A DNA stretch of 64,000 bases from JAXMBN01 sp046349875 (GCA_046349875.1 JAXMBN010000018.1:60905-124904), one strand, 5' to 3'. Counted from the first letter of the stretch, positions 45,248 through 54,875 are shown. Notes: generated by a model not told the origin, from the letters alone. Numbers and translations: made by a program.

Positions 45248-48200
45248 CTAACCAACGACCCGCAACCGCAATGCAAAACTCAGTTCGCCAACGCTCACGT
45301 CGCTCCATCCATCGGTTTGGCTTCCTGCTTGTGCCACGACCGCCAGTTCGGTTGCGAGTGTTTCTTGCATAATGCGAACTCGGTGCTCTTCGACCGATTG
45401 CGATAGATTGGCATCTGTGGATGCAATCGACACCGAGATACGGTCGGTGAATTGGCACTGATCTTTCTTGCGTTGATCTTGGATGGCACGAATCACGTCA
45501 TTGCCGATCCCTTCTCGGATCAACGTATCGGTTAGGTCGGTGCTAAGCACCACCACGCAATCGTGTCCTTGCGAAGCAGCCCAACCGGCTTTGGCTTGCA
45601 GCCGAACTTGAATGTCGTCCCCATCTAGGATGACCCGCTGATCTTCGATTGACAATTGAATCTGCTTGGATTGTTCCAATTCGGCCAACAATTCGGCCCC
45701 ACTGGCTTTGCCAAGAGCCTGCTTCACCTTGGGGAGCAAGGGACCCAACTTGGGACCGAGCTTCTTGAAGTTAGGTTGAACCAGGTAATCGATGTAGTGG
45801 CTGGAGCCTGTCGCGTATTGAATCTCCTTCACGTTCAATTCTTCGCGAAGGATTTCATCGTGCGCTTCGAGCCATCCCTGATGCTTTCCGTCGACGAGAG
45901 TCACTTCGACGCGAGCAAGTGGTTGGCGCACTTTGAGCTTGGCTTCCATTCGTGCAGCGCGGCCCAATGATGCAATCTCGCGAAGCAAGTGCATCTGCTC
46001 GCTCAGGTTCTGATCGATCGCTTGTGGGTTGGGTGTCGGATAGTCACACAAGTGAACGCTTTGACGGACGGAGGATTCCAAACCGTTCGTCAAATGCTTC
46101 CAAAGGTTTTCGGCGAGGAATGGAACGAAGGGTGCAATCAACTTGGAAATCGTAACGAGCGATTCGTAGAGGGTCCAATACGCATCGAGCTTGTCTTGAT
46201 CGCGTTTATCCTCGGCCCAATATCGAGCTCGGCTACGTCGAACGTACCAATTGCTGAGCCCTTCCACCAAATTATTGAGAATCTGGCAGGCCGCATAATT
46301 GTCGTATCGGTCCATCGCTTCGGTGCAATCGCGCACGGCGACGGCGAGTTCGCTGAGCATCCAACGATCAAGCTCGGAGCGAAGGGCAATGGGTCGATAG
46401 TCGGCGCACTTGGAAAGATCTTCAGATGTCAGTTGGAGATCGGTGCCTTGGGGAAGACCTTGGCTTGGTCCTGCGAACCCATCGATCTCAGCGTAGATCG
46501 TGAAGAAACTAAAGACGTTCCACAAGCGAAGCAAGAACTCAGGGATGCTATCGCGTATGGCACGTTCGCTATAAACAATCGAATTCCAAGGAGGTTGATT
46601 GGCATAGAAATACCATCGCAAGGCGTCTGCACCGAAGCGGTCAAAAATCTCATTGGGACTTCGATAATTCCGCAAACTCTTGGACATCTTGCCGGTCTTG
46701 GAAACGAAATCGTTGCCCAGGGCTGCCTTCGCTTCTTCCTCGGTCAAGAACCGTTGCTTGCCATCTTTGCTTTCATACCACTCTGCCAGCATCAGACCAA
46801 GAACGATGCAATTCTTGAAAGGATGCGGATAGGCTTGTTGCTGTTCGGTAGGCGGAGCGTATTGTGAATCGTCAGGCTTGCCGAAGAGCATGGTACTAAT
46901 AGCCAACTGGCTATAGAACCAACCTCGCGTTTGATCGATGGCTTCCGAGATAAAATCAGCTGGAAACTGAGCTTGGAACGCATCTTGGTTTTGATGAGGG
47001 AAGCCCCACTGCGCAAAAGGCATAGCTCCACTGTCATACCAACAATCGATGACTTCTGGCACGCGACGCATCCGAGCCGAAGCGTCGAAGGGCGAGGTGT
47101 AAGTGATGGCATCGATATACGGTTTGTGGACCTTGAGGTCTTCCACCATTTCGGGATTCTTGGATTTGGCTTGCGCCCAAACCTCGGTGCCTTGCACCCC
47201 AGGTTTCTTCACAAGCTCATCATAGCTCGCGATCGCTTCCATCTTTCCAGTCTTCTCGCAGACCCAGATTGGAAGGGGTGTTCCCCAATAGCGTTCGCGC
47301 GAAAGAGCCCAATCGACATTGGACTCCAAGAAGTTACCGAAGCGACCATCGCGAATATGCTCGGGAAGCCATTGAATCTGTTTGTTGTTATCGAGCATCG
47401 CCTGCCGGAAGGCAGTGGTTCGAATGAACCATGATTCGCGGGGATACTGAATCAATGGGTCTGAATCGGCTCGCCAACAAAACGGGTAATCGTGAAGATA
47501 TTGTTCTTGATGAAAGAGAATCTTTTCATCACGAAGGCGCCGCGTGATCTGCTTATCGGCTTCTTTAACCCAAGTCCCTTGATATTCAGGAGCGTCGCTC
47601 GTGAACTTACCGTCGGGGCCCACGCAGCAAATCAACTTAGGTCCTTGTCCTTCCACATACGATTGCTGTTGTTCGATGAGCAATTCGTAGTCGACTTCAC
47701 CGAAGGCGGGAGCGATGTGCACGAGCCCCGTACCGGAGTCGGTGGTCACGAAGGGAGCAGCAACAACACGCCATGCATGGCGCTGCGAGGTTCCCGACTT
47801 GAGCATGCCAGCCTGCTGATGTTGGGTCGCATAATAGTAAGGGAACGGTGGGCGGTAGGTGGTCCCAATCAAATCGGAACCGAGAACCGTCTTCTGCACT
47901 TCCAAGGTTCGCTTCGATTTTTCAGCGATGGTCTCGACCAGGGCCTTGGCGATGATCAGCGTTTCGCCCGAATCCGCATCAAGGCAATAGGCGTACTCAA
48001 GATCTTTGTGGACGGCTGCAAATTGATTGCTGGGAAGGGTCCAAGGAGTCGTCGTCCAAACAAGCAACGCAACTTTGGGATCGGATTCGAGAGGAAACTT
48101 GACATACACGCTGGGGTCGGCAACTTCGCGATAGCCCTGCCCGACTTCGCCACTGCTGAGAGCGGTTCCACCTTGAGCCCACCACCAAACGATCTTATGG

Positions 48201-48724
48201 CCGCGATAGAGAAGACCACGATCGAATAGATTCTTGAGAGACCACCAGACGCTCTCCACAAAACTCTGGTGATACGTCACATAGGCTTGGCTAAGATCGA
48301 TCCAAAATCCGATGCGTTCGGTAAGGCGTTCCCATTCTTGCATATAGCGCCAGACGCTTTGCTGACACTTCTGAATGAACGGTTCAACTCCGTAGGCCTC
48401 GATTTCGTCTTTGCCGTGGATCCCTAGCTCTTTGCAGACTTCGACTTCCACTGGAAGGCCGTGTGTATCCCAACCCGCTTTGCGTTGGCACAAATAGCCA
48501 CGCATGGTGCGATAGCGAGGAAACAAGTCTTTGATGGCCCGAGTTAAGCAGTGCCCAGGGTGAGGCATGCCATTGGCAGTCGGCGGTCCCTCAAAGAAGA
48601 CGAATGGTTTGCCATCGGCACGCAATTCGAGAGACTTTTCGTAGATCTTCTCGCGTTTCCAGAACTCGAGGACCTCCTGTTCGAGCTTCGGAAACGAAAC
48701 GTCCGTGCTAACGGCATAAAACAT
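45248..48724 (-). CDS. ileS: Isoleucyl-tRNA synthetase
   Basis: 1158 residues from ATG 48724, which overlaps the upstream gene's TGA (TGATG). Class I signatures: GMPHPGHCL (HIGH) near residue 53 and KTGKMSKSLRN (KMSKS) near 650, with the editing domain between (GWDTHGLPVEVEV, TTPWTLPSN) and the anticodon-binding domain after. The length and PHPGH form resemble the type-2, eukaryote-like IleRS that tends to resist mupirocin. Essential: charges tRNA-Ile. Confidence 0.97.
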   Translation of the reverse strand: MFYAVSTDVSFPKLEQEVLEFWKREKIYEKSLELRADGKPFVFFEGPPTANGMPHPGHCLTRAIKDLFPRYRTMRGYLCQRKAGWDTHGLPVEVEVCKELGIHGKDEIEAYGVEPFIQKCQQSVWRYMQEWERLTERIGFWIDLSQAYVTYHQSFVESVWWSLKNLFDRGLLYRGHKIVWWWAQGGTALSSGEVGQGYREVADPSVYVKFPLESDPKVALLVWTTTPWTLPSNQFAAVHKDLEYAYCLDADSGETLIIAKALVETIAEKSKRTLEVQKTVLGSDLIGTTYRPPFPYYYATQHQQAGMLKSGTSQRHAWRVVAAPFVTTDSGTGLVHIAPAFGEVDYELLIEQQQSYVEGQGPKLICCVGPDGKFTSDAPEYQGTWVKEADKQITRRLRDEKILFHQEQYLHDYPFCWRADSDPLIQYPRESWFIRTTAFRQAMLDNNKQIQWLPEHIRDGRFGNFLESNVDWALSRERYWGTPLPIWVCEKTGKMEAIASYDELVKKPGVQGTEVWAQAKSKNPEMVEDLKVHKPYIDAITYTSPFDASARMRRVPEVIDCWYDSGAMPFAQWGFPHQNQDAFQAQFPADFISEAIDQTRGWFYSQLAISTMLFGKPDDSQYAPPTEQQQAYPHPFKNCIVLGLMLAEWYESKDGKQRFLTEEEAKAALGNDFVSKTGKMSKSLRNYRSPNEIFDRFGADALRWYFYANQPPWNSIVYSERAIRDSIPEFLLRLWNVFSFFTIYAEIDGFAGPSQGLPQGTDLQLTSEDLSKCADYRPIALRSELDRWMLSELAVAVRDCTEAMDRYDNYAACQILNNLVEGLSNWYVRRSRARYWAEDKRDQDKLDAYWTLYESLVTISKLIAPFVPFLAENLWKHLTNGLESSVRQSVHLCDYPTPNPQAIDQNLSEQMHLLREIASLGRAARMEAKLKVRQPLARVEVTLVDGKHQGWLEAHDEILREELNVKEIQYATGSSHYIDYLVQPNFKKLGPKLGPLLPKVKQALGKASGAELLAELEQSKQIQLSIEDQRVILDGDDIQVRLQAKAGWAASQGHDCVVVLSTDLTDTLIREGIGNDVIRAIQDQRKKDQCQFTDRISVSIASTDANLSQSVEEHRVRIMQETLATELAVVAQAGSQTDGWSDVSVGELSFALRLRVVG

Positions 48725-49101
48725 CAATCGACCTCTTCGTCTAATTCAGGAGGAACTTCGTCGTCATCCATGTCTCCATCGTCATCATCCGATTCAAGCA
48801 TGCCATCATCGTCTGGTTCGATGTCATACTCTTCATCAAGCTCTTCTTCGAAGTCATCATCGAAGTCGTCGTCGAAATCCTCTTCGTCAAAATCTTCGAA
48901 GGGATCTTCTTCAGGTTCAATCGGATCGACTTCACCTGGAATTTCATCATCGTCGTCGGTGCTCTCTTCTTCTTCCTCGTCATCATCGTCGTCCCAAGAG
49001 GACGCAACGACGGGGCGAGGCTGATAGGGCAATGGCGTCTGCAAGGCGGACTCGAACCAATCTTGTTGATCGATGGATTCGCCGAGCGTGGATTCAACCA
49101 T
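48724..49101 (-). CDS. Highly acidic low-complexity protein coupled to ileS
   Basis: 125 residues from ATG 49101 (MVESTLGESIDQQDWFESAL). After residue ~45 nearly everything is Asp/Glu in runs (DDDDDEEEEES, FDEEDFDDDFDDDFEEELDE). No fold is expected; such tails bind basic proteins or cations. Its stop overlaps the ileS start by one base, so translation may be coupled. A long frame on the other strand is just the Ser/Lys shadow of GAC/GAT codons. Confidence 0.7.
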   Translation of the reverse strand: MVESTLGESIDQQDWFESALQTPLPYQPRPVVASSWDDDDDEEEEESTDDDDEIPGEVDPIEPEEDPFEDFDEEDFDDDFDDDFEEELDEEYDIEPDDDGMLESDDDDGDMDDDEVPPELDEEVD

Positions 49102-49273
49102 GTCAGGTGATGAAAGGGTCACAGATTGGGATACCTCTGCGAGAAACGCGAAACGGATAACGAGATCGCAGGTGCAAAAGCCAGCTTCCGAAAAGCCGCT
49201 GGAATGAAGCCTCTGACCTGCCAATCGTTGAGCCCAAAAGACTACTTGGAAATGGATGTTTTCACAAGGTGTT

Positions 49274-49684
49274 CTAGCTCTTTGGGGTGGTCTGGTTCGC
49301 TTGGAATTGAGCCACGGCTTGGGAAAGTCGCTCCGGAAGGCTCGGATCGCTGATTTCGCTCTTACCAAAACCGGGAATGGCCCCCCATTCCTGAGCTTGT
49401 TTTTGATACTCGGGATAGTTCGAGATTAAAGCCACGGCGATCGACGGTGAGGCTCGCCGCAGTGCTTGGATCCAAGCCATTCCATCCGATCCGTCTCGAT
49501 CGAACTTCCGATTGACGAGGATCAAATCGAATGGGTGCGCGGCAATTGACTGTTCTGCTTCGATAGACGAATGAGCTCGATGCACTTCCACATTGGAGAA
49601 TGTCCGAGTAAGCAGTTGCTTGATGGACTGATGATCGAAGGAACAATTGCCAACATCGAGAACGCGCATGGAATGAAAACCCAT
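49274..49684 (-). CDS. Atypical receiver-domain protein lacking the phospho-acceptor Asp
   Basis: 136 residues from ATG 49684 (ATG 49669 also possible). Fold of a CheY-like receiver: MRVLDVGNCSFDHQSIKQLL, FDLILVNRKFDRDGSDGMAWI, VALISNYPEYQKQAQEWGA, GFGKSEI with the Lys. The usual Asp after 'LILV' is Asn, and the acidic pair near the N-terminus is weak, so phosphotransfer is unlikely. Probably a pseudo-receiver with a protein-binding role. It lies upstream of the acidic gene and ileS on the same strand. Confidence 0.65.
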   Translation of the reverse strand: MGFHSMRVLDVGNCSFDHQSIKQLLTRTFSNVEVHRAHSSIEAEQSIAAHPFDLILVNRKFDRDGSDGMAWIQALRRASPSIAVALISNYPEYQKQAQEWGAIPGFGKSEISDPSLPERLSQAVAQFQANQTTPKS

Positions 49685-50401
49685 CGAGATATTAGAAAAG
49701 ACAACTCTGCAATGCCTAGAAGGGCCTTCATCTTATCTTGGTTTTGATGGGGTCGCTACGAAGGGGAGGGATTGAATGTGGGCGGATAGGTGGAGTTTGC
49801 GGGTTGGGCTGGAGGGGGTTGTGTTGGGTGGTGCTGGGGGTTTGCGGTGAGTTTGCGGGAGTGCCGCAGTGGTTTGCTCAGTGGAGTTTGCGGGCTGGGA
49901 GGTCTGTGCGGCGGTGTAGTCGTTAAAGACGGAAAAGCTTGAAATTGCAAGGGATTTCCGGGCGAAACGCCTTTGATGCCATTTGCTGAAAAATCGATTT
50001 CGCGTCTCAAGCACCGCGCAGAGCCATGTCGATACCCAACGTGGCCCCGGGAGATCAAGTCATTCGATTCGTACGGATGCAGACAAGGATCGCCCGGATT
50101 TTGACTTAACGCGTTGTCCATAAGAGATGGTCATTGATGACCCGGACAGTGCAGGAACTTCTGTAGCGATACAACGCGAGAGGAAACCGCGGAAGTCGAG
50201 ATGAACTTTCAAAAGAACATTTCGACGGACGGCACAACGAAGTAGAGCAACGCGAGCCCGCAAGTTACGTTGCTCGTTGCCGCAAGAGTCTGGAGGGCGA
50301 TTTCGGCGGCGGCTTCGTACGCTGAAAACGGTCTCCGCTCGACACCGCACCCAATCGCAGGAAGTACCAAACAAGTTCATCGTATAGGGAGATGTGGCTC
50401 G
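49685..50401. other. 717-bp intergenic region with a G-rich tract
   Basis: The tract 49750-49910 is strongly G-over-C on the + strand and includes five G-runs at 49801-49840. Three copies of GAGTTTGCGGG occur at 49793, 49849 and 49884. Predicted open frames here are artefacts of that bias. The promoter of the cysteine-rich gene should lie at the right end, since AGGGAG occurs ten bases ahead of its ATG. Confidence 0.6.
49793..49894. repeat. Three GAGTTTGCGGG repeats within a G-quadruplex-prone tract
   Basis: Copies start at 49793, 49849 and 49884. Between the first two lie GGG, GGG, GGGGG, GGG and GGGGG with loops of 2, 5, 7 and 7 bases, meeting the usual G4 rule. Confidence 0.6.
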
Positions 50402-51331
50402 ATGAAATGGAACATGATTGTTGGATCTTTGGTCCTCGGCGCTAGCCTCTGTGGCCAAAGCTTTGGTATCGACCTACTCAGCCGTATGCTGGGTGGTCGT
50501 GGATGCGGCTGCGACACGAGCTGCTGCGACACTGCAATCGCCGATCCTTCGTGCGGTTGTGAATTGGCTCCTGGTTGTGACAATGGTTGCAACAAGGGCT
50601 GCAAGCTTCTTGGCGGACCAAGCTGCGGATGCGAAGCTCCTTGCAACACTGGCTGTGCCGCTGCTCCAAGCTGCGGATGCGAGCCATCCTGCGGTGCTGA
50701 AGTATCTTGCTGCCAACCACGCAAGAAACCTTTGCAAAATCTTCTCAAGCGAGTTAAGTGCAGCCTTCCAAAGTTGAGCATTGAACGGACCTGCGGTCCT
50801 GTTTGCTGCGACAACGGTTGTGGCGCTGCTCCAACCTGCGGATGCGAAGATCCATGCAACAAGGGTTGCGCTGCTGCTCCTAGCTGCGGTTGCGAAGATC
50901 CTTGCGGATGCAACAAGGGTTGCAAGCTCTTCAAAGGCCCAAGCTGTGGCTGCGAAGATCCATGCAACAAGGGCTGCGCTGCTGCTCCTAGCTGCGGATG
51001 CGAAGCTCCTTGCAACACCGGCTGCGCTGCTGCTCCTAGCTGCGGATGCGAAGCTGTTGATCCTTGCTGCAACAAAGGCTTGAAGATCAGCTTGCAAATC
51101 CGTCGTCCAAACCTTCTCGGCAAGCTCTTCAAGAAGAGCGCATGCTGCGATGCTTGCGGATGCGATACCGGTTGTGCAGCTGCTCCTTGCAGCTCCTGCG
51201 GTGGCAACGCTCCTGTAGCAGCTCCTGCTGCTTCGGGCGAAGTTGCTCCAGCTCCTCCAGCTCCAGTTGTTGATCCAAGTGCTTACTTGAACAGCAAGCG
51301 TCGAGTCGTTCAGACCAGCTTCGTACGCTAA
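50402..51331 (+). CDS. Secreted cysteine-rich repeat protein
   Basis: 309 residues from ATG 50402; AGGGAG ten bases upstream. A signal peptide (MIVGSLVLGASLCGQSFG) leads into about 50 cysteines. A core (P/A)(S/T)CGCE occurs eight times, usually within PSCGCE-(D/A)PCN-(K/T)GCAAA. A basic cysteine-poor linker (KKPLQNLLKRV) and a Pro/Ala tail (APAPPAPVVDPS) divide the repeats. The pattern suggests a disulfide-crosslinked envelope protein, fitting the cysteine-rich proteinaceous walls described for planctomycetes; metal binding is the alternative. No known domain recognised. A terminator follows. Confidence 0.8.
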   Translation: MKWNMIVGSLVLGASLCGQSFGIDLLSRMLGGRGCGCDTSCCDTAIADPSCGCELAPGCDNGCNKGCKLLGGPSCGCEAPCNTGCAAAPSCGCEPSCGAEVSCCQPRKKPLQNLLKRVKCSLPKLSIERTCGPVCCDNGCGAAPTCGCEDPCNKGCAAAPSCGCEDPCGCNKGCKLFKGPSCGCEDPCNKGCAAAPSCGCEAPCNTGCAAAPSCGCEAVDPCCNKGLKISLQIRRPNLLGKLFKKSACCDACGCDTGCAAAPCSSCGGNAPVAAPAASGEVAPAPPAPVVDPSAYLNSKRRVVQTSFVR

Positions 51332-51368
51332 TCACGGACGAGTGGCGAAGTCTTAGACCGACCCAATC

Positions 51369-51411
51369 AAGCGGCTTGTAGAACTCCGGTTTTACAAGCC
51401 GCTTTTTTTAT
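51369..51411 (+). terminator. Rho-independent terminator after the cysteine-rich gene
   Basis: AAGCGGCTTGTA (51369-51380) pairs with TACAAGCCGCTT (51393-51404), followed by TTTTTATT. It is 38 bp past the stop. Confidence 0.93.
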
Positions 51412-51455
51412 TGACTTCCCCAAAGGTTTCGACTCCAAGTAAAATTGGGTTCACT

Positions 51456-52211
51456 ATGAGCACTCGTTTGGTACCGATCGAATCTTTCGACAGCCCTTAT
51501 GAGGCCGAGATCGCCAAGCGTTGGTTGGAAGATCACGGTATCGAAGCCTACGTAGACGGATCGAGTTCCTTTACGGCTCTTTCTTATGTTGGGTCTGCAC
51601 TAGCAGGTGTTCGCCTGATGGTGGTCGATTCGCAAATCGATCAAGCGCAGATTGTGTTGCGTGATTTCGTACGCGACCGATCGCAAGCTCACGGTTTCCG
51701 ATGGTGGTGTGGATCGTGCCGCGAAGAAAATGAGTCCTCTTTTGACCTTTGTTGGAAGTGCGGACGAGATCGAGGGGAAGTCGAAGCCGAATTTCCCATC
51801 GAGAAGCGAGGCCAATCAACGAAGGAGCCCGTGCTGGAATCGACGGATGTCCTTCCGACAACGCGACCTGTGGCCGATGAGACCAATCCCTACTCGCCTA
51901 CTTCGGTTCCTTCACTCGCTCAAACCATCACCAAATCGGATGGCCTGTTGCCAGAGGAGTCGGAGGAAATGTTGCAGCGAGCGTGGCGATCTTCCGTCTT
52001 GGGAATCACGCTGCCGTTTCTATTGACCTTGTACTCCGTTGTACTGTTGCTCGGAGCCATGGATACGAAGATGGGATGGACCAACAAAGGAAAACGCTAC
52101 TGCCTTTTTGCATGGGCTATGAATCTCTTCGTGCTCATGTTCTGGACGTTGCTCTGCTTATTCTTTTATCCCTGGTACTATTGGCCCGGCTTTCCAAGTC
52201 TTAGTGATTGA
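51456..52211 (+). CDS. DUF2007 / zinc-ribbon membrane protein
   Basis: 251 residues from ATG 51456. N-terminal DUF2007 signal-transducing domain (VPIESFDSPYEAEIAKRWLEDHGIEAYVDG to MVVDSQIDQAQIVLRDF). Then a RanBP2-like zinc ribbon (WWCGSCREENESSFDLCWKCG), a disordered linker, and two helices at the C-terminus (LGITLPFLLTLYSVVLLLG, LFVLMFWTLLCLFFYPWYYW). Ends with an 11-bp overlap of 3' ends with the convergent DUF1549 gene. Function unknown. Confidence 0.8.
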   Translation: MSTRLVPIESFDSPYEAEIAKRWLEDHGIEAYVDGSSSFTALSYVGSALAGVRLMVVDSQIDQAQIVLRDFVRDRSQAHGFRWWCGSCREENESSFDLCWKCGRDRGEVEAEFPIEKRGQSTKEPVLESTDVLPTTRPVADETNPYSPTSVPSLAQTITKSDGLLPEESEEMLQRAWRSSVLGITLPFLLTLYSVVLLLGAMDTKMGWTNKGKRYCLFAWAMNLFVLMFWTLLCLFFYPWYYWPGFPSLSD

Positions 52212-54717
52212 AAAGGAACTCGCGGCTCGTCATAAGACTCCAGTAAAGGTCTTCGAGAACCAGTTTCTTGTCTTCCGCCGATGCTTGGGAAAGCTCTTTT
52301 CGCAGAGCTTCACGCTCGTCATGCTTGGCTTCTCGCCCAAGGCACTGCCAGTAGGCGACGCGAATCAGTTCTTCGGGCTGATCTCCATAGAGACCGAGTA
52401 ACTGCTCCAGGGCATTCCCTTTTTCCGAAAGCTTTTGGTTGAGCGTGTCCCCATTGCTTAGATGGAGTACTTGCACAACACTCGGTTCATCGCTTCGTTC
52501 GCATTCGCAAGTGATGCGGCGTTGATTGCGGCCAAAGGTTTTGAGAAAGTAGTTGCGAACGGCTGAATCGTAGAGCTGTACGGCTCGCGTACCCGCAGGA
52601 TAGAAATTGGTTGGTTTCTTATCGGTTCCGAGGTACTCGATTTCGGTAAATTTGGTGGGAACAGCCGTTATCTGACAAATCGCATCATGAAGGACTTCCG
52701 CCATCAGTCGCTTGGGATAGTAACGCGAAAAGTATTTGGTGTCGTGTTGATTCTCAGGGATCGCGAGACTGCTTCGCTGATACGTTTCGGAATTGAGAAT
52801 CCTGCGCATCAAGGCTTTGAGATCGTATCGATCCTGAATGAGCGACCGTTCGAGAGCCTGCATCAGTTGCGGGTTGGTTGGTGGATTGCTCACCCGAAGG
52901 TCATCGACGGCATTGACGATGCCGATGCCAAAGAAGTTGGCCCAGACGCGATTGACGATGGCTTTGGTGAAGTAGGGATTCTCGGGTGATACCATCCATT
53001 CGGCCAACGCTAGTCGGCGATCGTGAGTATCATCGGCATCGAGTGGTGTTGCATCGAGCGGGGCTGGTGGTTGAGGTTTACCCGTAATCGGTTGGATGAG
53101 GTCACCACGATCCAAGACAACGACCGTTCGCTTGCCATCGCCATCGCGGCCATCGCCTCCCCAACCTTTCCCGCGAACACGAGCAAAGAGATTGGCCATG
53201 GCATAGTATTGATCGTTGGTCCATTTTTCCAATGGATGGTTGTGGCACTTTGCGCAGCCAATCGATAATCCCAGAAAAGCCTGGCAGGCATTTTCGGTCA
53301 TGGACTCAGGGTCTTGATGCAAGGCATAGAAATTGGTTGCTCCATTGGCGAGGGAATCGCCACGCGCTGTGACAATTTCACGTACCATTTGATCCCAAGC
53401 AGTATTGCGCTGAACATGGCCTCGAATCCATTCGTAATACGTCTTGATCGGATCCGGTCGTAAGAGATTGCCATTGAGGAGCAATAGGTCCGACCAACGA
53501 TAGGCCCAATAGTCGACATACTCGGGGCGTTCCAATAGTTCATCGATCAAGCGAGCTCGCTTATTGGGAGCGTTCTCTTCAACAAACGCTTGTACAACCT
53601 CGGCGGTTGGAAGCATGCCAATCGTGTCGAGATAAACGCGTCGAATGAACTCGCCATCTTCACAGCGTGGCGACGGTGCCAGGTGAAGTTGTTGTAGTTG
53701 GTCCAGAGTGCATTGATCGATGAAGTTGGCAACAGGTGTCGCGGCATATCGTTCCGCAGGTACCGATTGCTCAAAGGGAACGATCGAGCGAGCCATCACC
53801 ACGCGACTGGCAAACCAGACCACCACCGAAGCTTGACCCGGTCCAACAACTTTCATCGTTCCTCGTTCATCGACATTGATCACAGCATCATCGGTCGAAC
53901 TGAACTTGGACCACCGCGTGACATCCTCTATCCGACCATTGGAATAATGAGCGCGGACCAGCAACGGTTGAATCTGGTTTTTCGCCAGTTGAACTTCTTC
54001 GGGTTGAACTTCAATCTTGACGAGTTTGGGATCGTTGTCGGTCGGTGCAGGAGCGCCTCTCGCAATCCAATCTGACAAGATGGCATAGTCGGGTGAGTCT
54101 GATGGCAAACGAACTCCACCTTTGTGTGGAACCATACCACTTGGCTTGGTCAGCAGTAGGGATTCAGCAGGGTTCGCAAGCTCGATGCGACGCCCTCGAT
54201 CCTGACGTGTGATGTTGAAGTGATCGCTTAGCGCGTCATAGCCACGCAGCGACAATCGGAATCCACCCTTCCCTGCTAACGCTCCATGACAAGCACCCAT
54301 GTTGCAGCCATGACGCGCAAGTACCGACTGGACATGATTTCGAAATTCCCATTCCATCGGCTCTTGAGCTTGGCGAACGGTCACCATGGCTTGCGCTACT
54401 TCGCGACCATCGCGCCAAGCACTCAGGGTTGCCGAGCCATTGCCGATCGCTCGGATACGATCGGTATCTACTTGAAAGATCTTGGGATCGCTACTCTTCC
54501 ATTGAATGCCTTCGAGCACTGGTTCGGTGTGTTGGCCTTTAGCGTCGCGGGATTGCAAAAGAACTTGTTGAGTACTATCCGCGTGCCAGAGTTCGATGTT
54601 CGAGGGAAGGATGGCATAGGATGATTGGTCCGCCCTTCCCTGTTGCGCGAGAACGCTTGAAGAGAAGAGAAGGATGGCCAGCAACCATACACGATAGCAA
54701 TGCGAGGTGGGAAGCAT
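52201..54717 (-). CDS. Secreted DUF1549-DUF1553 protein with Big2-like and cytochrome domains
   Basis: 838 residues from ATG 54717, signal peptide MLPTSHCYRVWLLAILLFSSS. Domain order: an Ig-like Big2-type domain (WKSSDPKIFQVDTDRIRAIG), a cytochrome c-like block with CNMGACHGAL, a second Ig-like domain (VTRWSKFSSTDDAVINV), DUF1549 with LGLSIGCAKCHNHPLEKW (CxxCH), and DUF1553 to the end. Same family as the gene at 1973 but with extra Ig-like domains and no DUF1501 partner in view. Extracytoplasmic; redox function proposed for the family, unproven. Confidence 0.9.
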   Translation of the reverse strand: MLPTSHCYRVWLLAILLFSSSVLAQQGRADQSSYAILPSNIELWHADSTQQVLLQSRDAKGQHTEPVLEGIQWKSSDPKIFQVDTDRIRAIGNGSATLSAWRDGREVAQAMVTVRQAQEPMEWEFRNHVQSVLARHGCNMGACHGALAGKGGFRLSLRGYDALSDHFNITRQDRGRRIELANPAESLLLTKPSGMVPHKGGVRLPSDSPDYAILSDWIARGAPAPTDNDPKLVKIEVQPEEVQLAKNQIQPLLVRAHYSNGRIEDVTRWSKFSSTDDAVINVDERGTMKVVGPGQASVVVWFASRVVMARSIVPFEQSVPAERYAATPVANFIDQCTLDQLQQLHLAPSPRCEDGEFIRRVYLDTIGMLPTAEVVQAFVEENAPNKRARLIDELLERPEYVDYWAYRWSDLLLLNGNLLRPDPIKTYYEWIRGHVQRNTAWDQMVREIVTARGDSLANGATNFYALHQDPESMTENACQAFLGLSIGCAKCHNHPLEKWTNDQYYAMANLFARVRGKGWGGDGRDGDGKRTVVVLDRGDLIQPITGKPQPPAPLDATPLDADDTHDRRLALAEWMVSPENPYFTKAIVNRVWANFFGIGIVNAVDDLRVSNPPTNPQLMQALERSLIQDRYDLKALMRRILNSETYQRSSLAIPENQHDTKYFSRYYPKRLMAEVLHDAICQITAVPTKFTEIEYLGTDKKPTNFYPAGTRAVQLYDSAVRNYFLKTFGRNQRRITCECERSDEPSVVQVLHLSNGDTLNQKLSEKGNALEQLLGLYGDQPEELIRVAYWQCLGREAKHDEREALRKELSQASAEDKKLVLEDLYWSLMTSREFLFNH

Positions 54718-54830
54718 CGACAATTCCGCCGAATCAAGGAAGGGTGGGAAGTCCTTCTATGATACCAAGAACGGAAGCAAATGCATCGTTTCCCGATGCC
54801 AATTGGAGTGGCGATGAGAATTGTTGGGAA

Positions 54831-54875
54831 TGAAAACGAAGAATGCAACGCTATCAAGGAAACAGCGTTGCATTC
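54831..54875 (-). terminator. Intrinsic terminator downstream of korB
   Basis: On the minus strand GAATGCAACGCT pairs with AGCGTTGCATTC (12 bp) around an 11-base loop, followed by TTCGTTTTC. It is 64 bp after the korB stop. Confidence 0.75.

Noticed and set aside
45989..48229. Two long + strand frames (292 and 245 codons) within ileS
   Set aside because: Antisense shadows of a full-length essential gene with all motifs on the minus strand.
48551..49024. Serine-rich + strand frame opposite the acidic gene
   Set aside because: Ser/Lys runs come from reverse reading of GAC/GAT/GAA repeats.
49738..50121. Frames across the G-rich tract on both strands
   Set aside because: Pro/Thr- or Gly/Trp-rich translations reflect base bias, not protein.
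50377..51207. 276-codon open frame antisense to the cysteine-rich gene
   Set aside because: It is the shadow of the repetitive TGC-rich coding strand; the + strand has signal peptide, ribosome binding site and terminator.
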